64,000 nucleotides of DNA from NCBI RefSeq assembly GCF_003259225.1, contig NZ_QHJF01000022.1, forward strand, positions 55,622 through 119,621, read 5' to 3'. Source of the DNA: Marinomonas arctica (lineage in GTDB: Bacteria > Pseudomonadota > Gammaproteobacteria > Pseudomonadales > Marinomonadaceae). Positions within the stretch are counted from its first letter, which is position 1. The number at the start of each line of letters is the position of its first letter. The notes under the pieces are model-generated. The model was not told the DNA's origin. It did no database searches and saw only the letters and a program-made list of their open reading frames with translations. A program made the position numbers and the translations under genes. Shown here piece after piece: positions 55,351-64,000 of this stretch.

Positions 55351-55368
55351 GTACGTAAGTATTCGTAC
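55351..55368. promoter_or_regulatory. Palindromic operator candidate 2 upstream of the toxin gene
   Basis: GTACGTAAGTATTCGTAC is a variant of the first site, centre-to-centre 27 bp. The pair suggests cooperative autorepression. Confidence 0.7.
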
Positions 55369-55457
55369 ATTTCAAGCTATTACTTTTATTCTAGTTCAAG
55401 CACAGCAGAGAAGACAAAGCTTGGCTTCCACCGATAAACTCTCCTCAAACAAGCTGA

Positions 55458-56984
55458 CTATCGAGCCTCACATTGCTGATAGCAACTTGGTTTCCTCGGG
55501 CAGACGGCACCGCGGGAGCAAATCAGTCGAGCATCGTTGTCTATGCCGCGTTCTACCCAGTTGATATTAAGGATTTTCGCCACGCTCATGAGGTCTTTTT
55601 TAATGCTTCTTGGTATCTGTGAGGAACCGCCTTTGGTGACACACGCTTGACGTAAATCGGCCGCGATGGAAAGGGCGTCTTTGCCTTGAGCATCAATAGC
55701 AGGATTCAAGTCAATGCCGGAGCAAAGTACGTGGCTATTGCCGGCAAGATCTTGCACCTTGATTGATTCACAGGCGTATATTCGTGGCTCGTCGCCAACA
55801 TTAAGAATCGATATTTGTGCGGAGGTGCCTGTACTAGGTTCGCTGATTTTGCGGAACACTGACCAGTGCTGGCATGGGTCTTCCACCATGCTCATGTTGC
55901 CCCAAGGCAAAGGAATGCCATTGCCACGATAGATGGCTTTGAGCTTACCTGGCGCGTAGGCATCGAAATAATGCCAATGAGGATAAGGCGACGCGGCCGT
56001 CATGCGGCGCATGGTGACGGATTCAGAAACACCTGCCAGTTGTGCGGTATTAATTTCGTAGCCATTGCGATCTAACATTTGTCGAAATGGCACTTTTGGG
56101 CACAGCAAAGCGCCAGCAAAAAAACTGCATTCAAAATCTCGCCATGCGAATAAAATATCCTGAGCATCCATCCCCGACGATTGTATTTTTGCGTTTTTGG
56201 CTTGTAAGGGGGAAATTTCATTTCGCCCTGTAACTAGCACATTTTTCAAACCGTCTTTGTCATGCAAAACCGTGTGGCCAATGTGTACCGCAAGGTTGTA
56301 CTTGAGGCGCTGAGGCTGATTTTTCATGATCTGATTGATGTAAATCGTGCTTGGCGGATCAAAAAAAGACGTCACCACATGGCTTTCACCAACGCCCATT
56401 TCCTGCAATACCGCTAAGGGGGTTTTTTTAAACCACTTGATTTGCAAGCCCATCTGCTTAGTGATGGCGACAATATCGTCAAGGCTCAATGGCAAGCGTT
56501 TGAGACCAACTTCTTCAGCGGCGCGCTCTAAATCGGGGAAATGATTTTGATGATGTTCCTGGTGGGCGCGAATCAACAAATGCGCAAATTGGCGACCGCT
56601 GGTGCCGGTTTGGGAAAGCATCTCAGGAATGGCGATTTGTAGTATTTCTTTGGAGAACAAAAAGTTCGGCTCTAACGCCATACCATTAATGCCACCGCCA
56701 GACCCTTTCGTCGGCGTAATGGCGTCTTCTTCCGGAATATCATCCAAAAACCATTCGACATTTTTTTGAAAAACGCTGGCAATGACTTCCAGGACGTCTT
56801 CACTGGGGATGCGTTTTCCCCTTTCTATCATGGATAAATAAGACACCGATGGGGCGGATTCTGCGTCCACTTTTATGCAGCGTGCTGACAGGTCTTCCAT
56901 CGTCAAACGGTTGCGTTTACGCAGGTTGCGGATCTTAGTACCCAAAAAATGGGCTTTACGATTGAGGCTATTTTTATTTTTCAT
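55458..56984 (-). CDS. XRE family regulator with DUF3612 domain
   Basis: The 508-residue product has an N-terminal XRE helix-turn-helix (LGTKIRNLRKRNRLTMEDLSARC, APSVSYLSMIERGKRIPS). A long middle/C-terminal region matches the DUF3612 type found next to glyoxylate shunt genes in vibrios and relatives, and the C-terminus has a Cys cluster (RLICSRGAVCPRKPSCYQQC). The layout resembles RamB/ScfR-like acyl-metabolism regulators. It is divergent from glcB and probably controls glcB-aceA in response to acetate or fatty acid. A palindrome lies at its own start. Confidence 0.88.
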   Translation of the reverse strand: MKNKNSLNRKAHFLGTKIRNLRKRNRLTMEDLSARCIKVDAESAPSVSYLSMIERGKRIPSEDVLEVIASVFQKNVEWFLDDIPEEDAITPTKGSGGGINGMALEPNFLFSKEILQIAIPEMLSQTGTSGRQFAHLLIRAHQEHHQNHFPDLERAAEEVGLKRLPLSLDDIVAITKQMGLQIKWFKKTPLAVLQEMGVGESHVVTSFFDPPSTIYINQIMKNQPQRLKYNLAVHIGHTVLHDKDGLKNVLVTGRNEISPLQAKNAKIQSSGMDAQDILFAWRDFECSFFAGALLCPKVPFRQMLDRNGYEINTAQLAGVSESVTMRRMTAASPYPHWHYFDAYAPGKLKAIYRGNGIPLPWGNMSMVEDPCQHWSVFRKISEPSTGTSAQISILNVGDEPRIYACESIKVQDLAGNSHVLCSGIDLNPAIDAQGKDALSIAADLRQACVTKGGSSQIPRSIKKDLMSVAKILNINWVERGIDNDARLICSRGAVCPRKPSCYQQCEAR

Positions 56985-56987
56985 TTT

Positions 56988-57000
56988 TGTAAAATTTACA
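56988..57000. promoter_or_regulatory. Palindrome at the start of the DUF3612 gene
   Basis: TGTAAAATTTACA is symmetric about its central A and lies 4 bp before the ATG, in the region between the regulator and glcB. Possible autoregulatory site. Confidence 0.5.
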
Positions 57001-57127
57001 CTGTGTAATTCTTATTGTGAAATTTTAGCTTAGTCGGGCATAGACTATAAATCAAGCAATCGTAAGAGAGATCAAATGCATTGCTAACCCTAAGAATCAG
57101 AATGATAAGAGACAGAAGGAAAGCGAG

Positions 57128-59299
57128 ATGAATATGCCCCAAGCAAAAAATAACAGTGTGATTCATCCAGGGTTTTGCCACTTCATTAATGAGGAAGTGC
57201 TGCCACTTCACGCTATCAAACCGACAAAATTCTGGCGCGATCTTGAACAGTTAGTGGCTGACTTATCGCCGACTAATCGCCAACTGTTGGCCACTCGCGA
57301 TGCGATGCAACAGCAGATTGACCAATGGCATCTCGCTCGAAAAGGCCAAGCCATGGACATAAAGGCCTATGAAGCCTTCTTGCGTGAGATTGGTTACTTG
57401 GTCAAAGAGGGCGAAGATTTCACCATCACTACGGCGAATGTCGATGAGGAAATCGCTCACTTGGCTGGACCTCAATTGGTTGTGCCAGTAAAGAACGCAC
57501 GCTTTGCATTGAATGCCGCCAATGCACGTTGGGGCAGTTTGTATGATGCTTTTTATGGTACGGACGTCATTGCGAAAACACAGGGTCTTGAGACAAGCAA
57601 AGGCTACAACCCAGCGCGTGGCGAAGCAGTGATTGCCAAAGCCAAAGGCTTTTTGGACGACGTGTTTCCGCTGGAATCTGGTTCTCATAAAGACGTCGTC
57701 AGCTATGTGGTTTATTACCACCATTTATTGGCTTTTTTTCAAGACGGCAGCCAAACCGGCTTAAAACAACCTTGTCAGCTGGTGGCTGTCAATGGTCAAC
57801 GCAGTGAACCCGAAGCCATTTTGCTAAAAAACAATGGGCTGCACGTAGAAATCCAGTTTGACCGTAACGGTAAAAACGGTGCGAAAGACCCAGCCAATAT
57901 CAACGACATTCTAATTGAATCGGCACTAAGCACCATTATGGATTGTGAAGATTCAGTGGCAGCGGTGGATGCGGAAGACAAAATTGAGGTTTACCGCAAC
58001 TGGCTAGGACTGATGCAAGGCACGCTGCAAGCCAGCTTTAGTAAAGATGGACAGATGCAAACGCGCCGCATGAACCCTGATCGTATTTTTACGGATTTAG
58101 ACAACCAAGAATACCGTCTACATGGTCGTTCTTTGTTGTTGATTCGCAATGTGGGTCACTTGATGGAATGCGACTTGATGCAAGATGAGCTGGGTAACTT
58201 TGTTCCCGAAGGCATTATGGATGCGGTAGTCACTGTGTTAATTGGCGCCTTGGATTTGCAACGTAGTAAGGGCATGCGTAACAGTAGAACCGGCAGCATT
58301 TACGTGGTGAAACCTAAGATGCATGGTCCTGAAGAAGTGGCGTTTAGCTGTGAGTTATTTGCTCGAGTAGAACAGATGCTCGGTTTGCCAGAAAACACCA
58401 TCAAGATCGGCATTATGGACGAAGAACGTCGCACTACTTTGAATTTGAAAGAGTGTATTCGTCAGGCGAAATCTCGGGTGTTTTTCATCAATACCGGCTT
58501 TTTGGATCGTACTGGCGATGAGATTCATACCAGCATGCAAGCAGGGCCGTTTTTGCCGAAAGATCAGATCAAAACGCAACCTTGGATTCAGGCTTATGAA
58601 AATCGCAATGTCGACATTGGTTTGCAATGTGGTTTACCGGGTAAAGCGCAGATCGGTAAGGGTATGTGGGCGATGCCGGATGAAATGGCGGCCATGATGG
58701 CAGCCAAAATTGCCCATCCAAAAGCGGGCGCCAATACGGCTTGGGTGCCTTCGCCAACGGCGGCGACATTGCATGCTTTGCATTATCACCAAGTGAATGT
58801 GTTTGAAGTGCAAGATCGCATAAAACATCGTCAGAAAGCGAATCTAACGGATTTACTGACCATTCCGACGATTCCAAGCAATTTGACCTTGTCGGACCAA
58901 GTGATTGAGCGGGAAATTGAAAACAACGTTCAAGGGCTATTGGGTTACGTAGTGCGCTGGGTTGAAGCAGGTGTCGGTTGTTCGAAAGTACCAGATATTA
59001 ACAACGTGGGCTTGATGGAAGACCGTGCGACGCTGCGAATTTCCAGCCAGCATTTGGCGAACTGGTTGCTTCATGGGGTTTGTAGCAAAGAACAAATTGA
59101 TGAGGTGATGCAGCGTATGGCGCGGGTGGTAGATAAGCAAAACACAGCGACGGAAGGATATCGTCCGATGGCACAAAATGCCAAGAGTCTAGCGTTTAAA
59201 GCCGCGCAGGATTTGATTTTTAAAGGCGTGATTCAACCGAACGGCTACACCGAGCCCTTGCTTCATGCTTATCGAATGCAGGTGAAGGAAACTCACTGA
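57128..59299 (+). CDS. glcB: Malate synthase G
   Basis: Malate synthase condenses glyoxylate with acetyl-CoA. The 723-residue length marks the G isoform. Blocks include [53 protein letters not shown] and [22 protein letters not shown]. It is followed by aceA 60 bp downstream, so the two complete the glyoxylate shunt. AAGGAAAGCGAG serves as RBS region. Confidence 0.97.
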   Translation: MNMPQAKNNSVIHPGFCHFINEEVLPLHAIKPTKFWRDLEQLVADLSPTNRQLLATRDAMQQQIDQWHLARKGQAMDIKAYEAFLREIGYLVKEGEDFTITTANVDEEIAHLAGPQLVVPVKNARFALNAANARWGSLYDAFYGTDVIAKTQGLETSKGYNPARGEAVIAKAKGFLDDVFPLESGSHKDVVSYVVYYHHLLAFFQDGSQTGLKQPCQLVAVNGQRSEPEAILLKNNGLHVEIQFDRNGKNGAKDPANINDILIESALSTIMDCEDSVAAVDAEDKIEVYRNWLGLMQGTLQASFSKDGQMQTRRMNPDRIFTDLDNQEYRLHGRSLLLIRNVGHLMECDLMQDELGNFVPEGIMDAVVTVLIGALDLQRSKGMRNSRTGSIYVVKPKMHGPEEVAFSCELFARVEQMLGLPENTIKIGIMDEERRTTLNLKECIRQAKSRVFFINTGFLDRTGDEIHTSMQAGPFLPKDQIKTQPWIQAYENRNVDIGLQCGLPGKAQIGKGMWAMPDEMAAMMAAKIAHPKAGANTAWVPSPTAATLHALHYHQVNVFEVQDRIKHRQKANLTDLLTIPTIPSNLTLSDQVIEREIENNVQGLLGYVVRWVEAGVGCSKVPDINNVGLMEDRATLRISSQHLANWLLHGVCSKEQIDEVMQRMARVVDKQNTATEGYRPMAQNAKSLAFKAAQDLIFKGVIQPNGYTEPLLHAYRMQVKETH

Positions 59300-59359
59300 A
59301 AACGAATTAGTAATTAAAATTTTGTTCCTATTTAAACAACCTAAAGAGCGAGAAAAACG

Positions 59360-60964
59360 ATGCATACTTACAAAAATAAAACGCAACAAGCTAGCCAAAC
59401 GATTCATTCTCAAGGACCAACTTGGGCGGCGATGAACCCAGAATCAGTGGTTAGAATGCAATTGCAAAACCGTTTCAATACAGGGTTAGACATCGCCAAA
59501 TACACGGCTAAGATCATGCGTGAAGACATGGCGAGCTACGACAAAGACCCAGCGAACTACACTCAGTCTTTAGGTTGCTGGCACGGTTTTATCGGCCAAC
59601 AAAAAATGATTTCTATCAAGAAGCATTTTGGCACCACTCGCAGCCGTTACTTGTACTTGTCAGGCTGGATGGTCGCAGCCATGCGTTCTGAGTTTGGCCC
59701 TTTGCCGGATCAATCTATGCATGAAAAAACGTCCGTGCCCGCTTTGATAGAAGAACTCTATACTTTCTTAAAACAAGCTGATGCCCGTGAGTTGCAGCAT
59801 CTTTTCAAAGAAATGGACGACGCGAGAGCCGCCGGAGATCAAGTACGTGAGCAAGCGGCGCAGCAAAAAGTCGATAACTTTGAAACGCACGTTGTGCCGA
59901 TTATTGCGGATATCGACGCGGGCTTTGGTAACGAAGAGGCGACCTATTTGCTAGCGAAGAAAATGATCGAAGCGGGCGCTTGCTGTATCCAGATCGAGAA
60001 CCAAGTATCTGATGCCAAACAGTGTGGACACCAAGATGGTAAGGTAACGGTGCCCCATGAAGATTTCTTAGCAAAAATTAACGCTGTGCGTTACGCCTTT
60101 TTAGAGCTTGGTGTAGATGATGGTGTAATCGTGGCGCGAACGGATTCTTTGGGGGCAGGTTTAACGCAAAAAATTCCTGTATCACAAACGCCTGGTGATT
60201 TGGCCGAGCAATACAATGCCTTCATTGACGGCGAAGAAGTAACGTCACTTGCGCAAATGAAGTCCGGCGATATGGCGATCAAAATGGGGGAGCGTTTAAT
60301 TAAACCCACTCGTTTAGCTAATGGTTTGGTGCGCTTTAAGCCCAATACAGGCGAAGATCGTGTTGTGCTAGATTGCATCACCTCTTTGCAAAATGGCGCG
60401 GATCTATTGTGGATCGAAACAGAAAAGCCGCACATTGGTCAAATTGCTGCCATTGTGAATCGTATCCGTGACGTTATGCCTAATGCCAAATTGGTTTACA
60501 ACAACAGTCCTTCTTTTAACTGGACGTTGAACTTCCGTCAGCAAGTGTTTGATGCGTGGTTGGAAGAAGGGCAAGACGTTAGCCAGTACCAACGTGAGAA
60601 ACTGATGTCACAAGATTACGATGGCAGCATGTTAGCCGAAGAAGCCGACGAGCGTATTCGTCGCTTCCAAAAAGACGCGGCTGCGCAAGCGGGTATCTTC
60701 CACCACTTGATTACCTTACCAACTTACCATACGGCGGCTTTGTCTACAGACAATTTAGCAAAAGATTATTTCGGCGAGCTGGGTATGTTGGGCTATGTGA
60801 GAGAGGTTCAGCGTAAAGAAATTCGCCAAGGTTTGGCCTGTGTGAAACACCAAGATATGTCAGGTTCAAACATAGGCGATGATCACAAAGAGTACTTCTC
60901 TGGTGAGCAAGCGCTGAAAGCGTCTGGTAAAGACAATACCATGAATCAATTCGCGGCGGTTTAA
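59360..60964 (+). CDS. aceA: Isocitrate lyase, long type
   Basis: Isocitrate lyase splits isocitrate to succinate and glyoxylate. The 534-residue form resembles pseudomonad AceA (531). The active-site signature is KQCGHQDGKV (Cys about residue 221) in place of KKCGH. IADIDAGFGNEEATY, VYNNSPSFNWTLNF and QREKLMSQDYDG are typical. It forms an operon with glcB and is followed by a strong terminator. Confidence 0.97.
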   Translation: MHTYKNKTQQASQTIHSQGPTWAAMNPESVVRMQLQNRFNTGLDIAKYTAKIMREDMASYDKDPANYTQSLGCWHGFIGQQKMISIKKHFGTTRSRYLYLSGWMVAAMRSEFGPLPDQSMHEKTSVPALIEELYTFLKQADARELQHLFKEMDDARAAGDQVREQAAQQKVDNFETHVVPIIADIDAGFGNEEATYLLAKKMIEAGACCIQIENQVSDAKQCGHQDGKVTVPHEDFLAKINAVRYAFLELGVDDGVIVARTDSLGAGLTQKIPVSQTPGDLAEQYNAFIDGEEVTSLAQMKSGDMAIKMGERLIKPTRLANGLVRFKPNTGEDRVVLDCITSLQNGADLLWIETEKPHIGQIAAIVNRIRDVMPNAKLVYNNSPSFNWTLNFRQQVFDAWLEEGQDVSQYQREKLMSQDYDGSMLAEEADERIRRFQKDAAAQAGIFHHLITLPTYHTAALSTDNLAKDYFGELGMLGYVREVQRKEIRQGLACVKHQDMSGSNIGDDHKEYFSGEQALKASGKDNTMNQFAAV

Positions 60965-61002
60965 GTAATAACAAGTCAGTGAATAGTTATCTGTTTTTTG
61001 AC

Positions 61003-61037
61003 AAGACCAGCAGTCTTCCCCCTGCTGGTCTTTTTTT
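61003..61037 (+). terminator. Rho-independent terminator after aceA
   Basis: GACCAGCAG/CTGCTGGTC stem with 8-nt loop and seven Ts. Confidence 0.92.
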
Positions 61038-61134
61038 CTCTAGTGTTCAATATTCTTAAAATGCTCTACTATCTGGCAGATAAATCAGTTGATTTTCGCT
61101 GATAGTCTTATTCCTAGATATTAAGAGAACATGA

Positions 61135-62940
61135 TTGAATCATTCACGCTATATGCTTAGCGATAAGCAAGTCAGCCATATTAGCTTAAAGGATTTAGCT
61201 CAACGCTCCAGGTTTGGTGGTGTATTTTATCTGTTAGCCTTTTGGGCCGCGGTTTTTAGCTCCACGGCAGCACGAGCACACTTGGATATTATTGGCGCTT
61301 TTTCTTTCTGCTTTTTGCTGTTACAAATTTGTCGTTTAGTGTTATTTTTTAGCGTTTCTTCATCTAATACTATTGATATTTCTTCATATTTTTCTCGTTA
61401 TGCATTTGTTTATAATGCTTCTGCTATTGTTTGGGTGAGTGGATCCGCGTGGTTATTTTATGTTAACCCAATGGTCGATTTAGCAGTGTCAATCAATATG
61501 ATGGCAGCGGCAGGTATTAGTATTGGTGGTGTTACCGTATTGGCCCCTTCTTATAAGATAATGCGCAGTTATTTTGTCTTAATTTGTTGGCCATTTGCCT
61601 TAGCGGCGGGCTTACTTTTGGATAATCCAGGTAATGTTATTGTTGCCGGTTTAATATTAGGTTATGGGTTATTTATTTTTCTAACAGGGAAGCAACAAAA
61701 TCGCATTTATTGGCAGGCACTGAATGATAATTTAAAGCTGTCAGAGCAGGCGGAAGAACTAGAAAAAGCCAAGATAGCGGCAGAATTGGCAGGTCAGGCT
61801 AAAGCGAATTTTTTGGCCGCGATGACCCATGAGATACGAACACCAATGAATGGTGTTTTAGGAATGGCTCAATTGTTATCGATGGGAGATCTAAATGAGC
61901 AGCAGAAACAGCAAGTGACGGTGATTAATAATGCCGGTCGAACATTAATGCATATTATTAATAATATTTTAGATTACTCTAAGATTAATGCAGAGCAACT
62001 AAAATTAGAAAAAATTGAGTTTAGTCCACGTAATGTCGTAAATGAAGTTGTATTACTTCTGTCTCCTCAGTTTGAGGTAAAGCCAATAGATATCCTCTGT
62101 ACGTTTGGTGATATTCCTGAATTAGTGCAAGGTGACCCATACCGGCTTCATCAAATTCTTTATAACCTCATCGGAAATGCTCTTAAATTTACCCATGAAG
62201 GGGAAATATCCATTGAGGTTTCTTCCCAGAAAAGTCAGGCCGAAAATACGCTGATCTTGTCGTTTGCTATTAGAGATACCGGTATTGGTATTTCATCTGA
62301 AGACCAAGGTAAAATTTTCGAGCAGTTCTATCAAGTTAGCCATTTTAATCCCAATATTCGTGGGTCAGGGCTGGGGCTGAGTATTACCCAACGCTTAGTC
62401 GAGCTTATGGAGGGGACTATTTCAGTTGAAAGTGAATTGGGGGTGGGAAGTGTTTTTACCATTGATCTTCCGTTTGCTTTGATTGCACAAACGGTGCAGA
62501 ACAAATCGTTTCAATCATCAGAAAAAATAGAGGTGAAGCCTGACTTTCAATCAGGTTTGCACATTCTTTTAGTGGAAGATAACAAGGTGAACCAAATGCT
62601 CTGCGAGCAATTCTTTCTAAAATTAGGATGCTCCGTTGACTGTGCTGAAACAGGCATAATGGCACTGGAAAGGTTTAATAGCGCCCAACATTATGATGTT
62701 ATTTTTATGGATTGTAATATGCCCGAAATGGACGGTTTTTTAGCGACGTCAGCTATTCGAAAAATAGAAAGAGACAAACACTTAAAGCAAACACCGATTG
62801 TTGCTCTCACTGCTCATGTAGAGGAAAGCGTAAAACAAAAATGTCTTGATGCTGGCATGAATGCATTTTTAAGCAAACCTTTCTTGTTTGAAGATTTAGA
62901 AGCTATGGTGGATAAGGTTCGAAGAGGGGGGTTGTCTTAA
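61135..62940 (+). CDS. Hybrid sensor histidine kinase/response regulator
   Basis: The 601-residue product has five or six N-terminal helices (about residues 28-190), then a coiled linker, a HisKA domain with MTHEIRTPMNG (His near residue 235), a HATPase domain (DPYRLHQILYNLIGNALKF, GSGLGLSITQRLVELM) and a C-terminal receiver (LVEDNKVNQML, phosphoacceptor Asp in VIFMDCNMPEMDG, SKPF). It lacks a separate output partner nearby. The first codon is TTG 61135 or ATG 61153. The signal and target are unknown. Confidence 0.92.
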   Translation: MNHSRYMLSDKQVSHISLKDLAQRSRFGGVFYLLAFWAAVFSSTAARAHLDIIGAFSFCFLLLQICRLVLFFSVSSSNTIDISSYFSRYAFVYNASAIVWVSGSAWLFYVNPMVDLAVSINMMAAAGISIGGVTVLAPSYKIMRSYFVLICWPFALAAGLLLDNPGNVIVAGLILGYGLFIFLTGKQQNRIYWQALNDNLKLSEQAEELEKAKIAAELAGQAKANFLAAMTHEIRTPMNGVLGMAQLLSMGDLNEQQKQQVTVINNAGRTLMHIINNILDYSKINAEQLKLEKIEFSPRNVVNEVVLLLSPQFEVKPIDILCTFGDIPELVQGDPYRLHQILYNLIGNALKFTHEGEISIEVSSQKSQAENTLILSFAIRDTGIGISSEDQGKIFEQFYQVSHFNPNIRGSGLGLSITQRLVELMEGTISVESELGVGSVFTIDLPFALIAQTVQNKSFQSSEKIEVKPDFQSGLHILLVEDNKVNQMLCEQFFLKLGCSVDCAETGIMALERFNSAQHYDVIFMDCNMPEMDGFLATSAIRKIERDKHLKQTPIVALTAHVEESVKQKCLDAGMNAFLSKPFLFEDLEAMVDKVRRGGLS

Positions 62941-62952
62941 GATTTCCTTGGT

Positions 62953-62973
62953 AAGCAAACTCTTGCTCACTGG
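62953..62973 (+). promoter_or_regulatory. Upstream repeat 1 of the hcp promoter
   Basis: A 21-bp element containing an AGCAA-ACTC-TTGCT dyad. It matches the second copy at 62994-63014 in 17 of 21 positions, with starts 41 bp apart. Candidate enhancer-binding-protein site. Confidence 0.6.
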
Positions 62974-62993
62974 GCGACTTTTCGCCTGATCTC

Positions 62994-63014
62994 AAGCGAA
63001 GTTTTGCTCGCTGG
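62994..63014 (+). promoter_or_regulatory. Upstream repeat 2 of the hcp promoter
   Basis: Second 21-bp copy, ending TTTTGCTCGCTGG. It lies about 60 to 80 bp upstream of the sigma-54 promoter, a usual distance for activator sites. Confidence 0.6.
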
Positions 63015-63060
63015 TAAAGTGTGATTTTATTAACTCATTGAAAGTATTGATTATTTTTAA

Positions 63061-63077
63061 TTGGCATTCATCTTGCT
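63061..63077 (+). promoter_or_regulatory. Sigma-54 promoter of hcp
   Basis: TTGGCATTCATCTTGCT matches the consensus YTGGCACG-N4-TTGCW. The GG (63063-63064) and GC (63075-63076) dinucleotides are exactly 12 bp apart, as required. The predicted start near 63088 leaves a leader of about 48 nt to the hcp ATG. Confidence 0.85.
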
Positions 63078-63135
63078 CTTCCTAGGGTGAGTGTTAAAAA
63101 CACATTTTTACCATTTTTAAATAAGGAATTTTATT

Positions 63136-63654
63136 ATGCCAACGCCATGTTTTATCTCTATCGAAGGGGAATCTCAGGGTCTGATCACGGCAGGTGCTAT
63201 GACAGTCGATTCTATCGGTGACGTGGGCTTGGAAGGCCATGACGACGAAATGCTGGTACAACGCTTTGACCACAACGTCACTGTACCGACTAACCCACAG
63301 TCTGGTAACCCATCTGGCCAGCGCGTTCACAAGCCATTCAAATTCACCGTGGCCTTGAACAAAGCGGTTCCACTGCTTTACAACGCCTTGTCCTCTGGTG
63401 AAAAACTGCCAAAAGTGGAATTGAAATGGTACCGCACCTCTGCGGAAGGCAAGCAAGAAAACTTCTTCGTAACAGCGCTTGAAGGCGCGGTTATCGTGGA
63501 CATCCATTGCGAAATGCCACACTGCCAAGACCCAGCGATGGGGAACTTTACACAAAACCTAACGGTCTCTATGGCTTACCGTAAGATCACTTGGGATCAC
63601 ATCAACTCTGGTACGTCTGGTTCTGACGACTGGAGCAAGCCAATCGAAGCGTAA
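63136..63654 (+). CDS. hcp: Type VI secretion system tube protein Hcp
   Basis: Hcp hexamers stack to form the inner tube of the type VI secretion apparatus. The 172-residue product has the family start CFISIEGESQGLITAGAM, the QRVHKPFKFTVALNKAVPLLYNAL block (in part) and the SMAYRKITW C-terminal strand. AAGGAAT precedes the ATG. It has its own sigma-54 promoter and is followed by a terminator before vgrG, as expected for an hcp-vgrG effector island without the main apparatus genes in view. Confidence 0.96.
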   Translation: MPTPCFISIEGESQGLITAGAMTVDSIGDVGLEGHDDEMLVQRFDHNVTVPTNPQSGNPSGQRVHKPFKFTVALNKAVPLLYNALSSGEKLPKVELKWYRTSAEGKQENFFVTALEGAVIVDIHCEMPHCQDPAMGNFTQNLTVSMAYRKITWDHINSGTSGSDDWSKPIEA

Positions 63655-63668
63655 GCTTGTATTGGTTC

Positions 63669-63698
63669 GGGCCGCCTGTTCACTCATGCGGCCTTTTT
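63669..63698 (+). terminator. Terminator hairpin between hcp and vgrG
   Basis: GGCCGC/GCGGCC stem with TTTTT. It may let hcp be made in excess over vgrG. Confidence 0.8.
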
Positions 63699-63772
63699 GC
63701 GTATTAATGGCACACGCTTTTACGACTTGTATTCTACGAATTAGATAGACTGTCATAACAAAGGAAACTGGT

Positions 63773-64000
63773 ATGGCTACATTGACGTTTACATTGGCTC
63801 TCGACGGAATAGAAGAAGACACCCTCGTCGTCCGAGAATATCAAGGACACGAATCAATCTCTGATTCTCTGCTGAAAGACGGTTCGCCTTGTTATGGCTT
63901 CCGTTATCAATTGTCTCTTGCCAGTCGTCAATCGGACCTGTCTGCCGACACCCTCGTTGATAAAAACGCCGAACTACGCTTGTTTCGCAACGGCGAGCTG
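63773..64000 (+). CDS. vgrG: VgrG (TssI) N-terminus, cut by window edge
   Basis: An ATG at 63773 after AAAGGAAA opens a frame of 76 codons that runs to the window end without a stop. It reads ATLTFTLALDGIEEDTLVV, then YGFRYQLSLASRQSDL and LVDKNAELRLFRNGEL. This follows the first barrel of VgrG (F-x-L-x-L-D-G; the ELASR-like strand; L-VGK-A-L). Spike protein of the type VI system; the rest of the gene and any effector domain lie outside. Confidence 0.85.
   Translation, partial: MATLTFTLALDGIEEDTLVVREYQGHESISDSLLKDGSPCYGFRYQLSLASRQSDLSADTLVDKNAELRLFRNGEL

Overview
The window reads as chromosomal DNA of a marine or halotolerant gammaproteobacterium, most like Marinomonas and its relatives (Oceanospirillales). 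The grounds are an ectABCD-ask cluster for ectoine and hydroxyectoine, sodium-type PomAB flagellar stators, 6S RNA between zapA and the 5-formyl-THF cyclo-ligase gene, a frameshifted prfB followed by lysS, a glyoxylate shunt with a DUF3612 regulator, and a type VI secretion hcp-vgrG pair. No rRNA, tRNA, CRISPR array, insertion sequence or prophage was recognised. The genus is an inference from gene content and protein resemblance.

Layout. 1-5.9 kb: P-II protein, hemE, a DUF2927 lipoprotein overlapping a Nudix gene, astE, and znuA with a His-rich repeat. 6.0-9.5 kb: a complete KDO activation set, kdsD-kdsA-kdsC-kdsB. 9.7-12.4 kb: two tandem TraF_2-like outer-membrane proteins. 12.4-17.6 kb: fau, ssrS (6S RNA), zapA, prfB, lysS, hisC. 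17.6-24.1 kb: accessory genes, namely a DKNYY membrane protein, an ECF sigma/anti-sigma pair, a DUF7282 protein, LysR with paired YdcZ transporters, a GNAT and YnfA. 24.1-30.7 kb: xseB-ispA-dxs divergent from pomAB, then dapB and a MarR regulator.

30.8-35.7 kb: a probable light-response cluster. A MerR/LitR-like regulator faces an operon of an FAD oxidoreductase, a DUF523-DUF1722 protein and DNA photolyase across a strong inverted repeat. 35.8-42.7 kb: an SNF-type sodium symporter divergent from ectA-ectB-ectC-ectD-ask. 42.8-54.1 kb: mixed accessory genes, including a CHASE-like GGDEF-EAL protein, HupE, LysE, a FadL-type porin, a DksA-like zinc finger, a divergent PRPP-synthase homologue, NudK, AraC and an MFS transporter. 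54.2-55.4 kb: a small RHH-like ORF and a probable toxin-antitoxin operon with two palindromic operators. 55.5-61 kb: a DUF3612 regulator divergent from glcB-aceA. 61-64 kb: a hybrid histidine kinase, then hcp and the start of vgrG behind a convincing sigma-54 promoter with two 21-bp upstream repeats.

The most interesting points are the toxin-antitoxin candidate with a zinc-ribbon plus two RHH-like segments, the light-response cluster whose sensor lacks the expected B12 histidine motif, the sigma-54/tandem-repeat control region of hcp, the terminator between ectB and ectC, and a structured non-coding segment upstream of nudK. Several starts are placed downstream of the longest possible ORF on the basis of ribosome binding sites, signal peptides, overlaps or family alignment. 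All functional calls come from reading motifs by eye.
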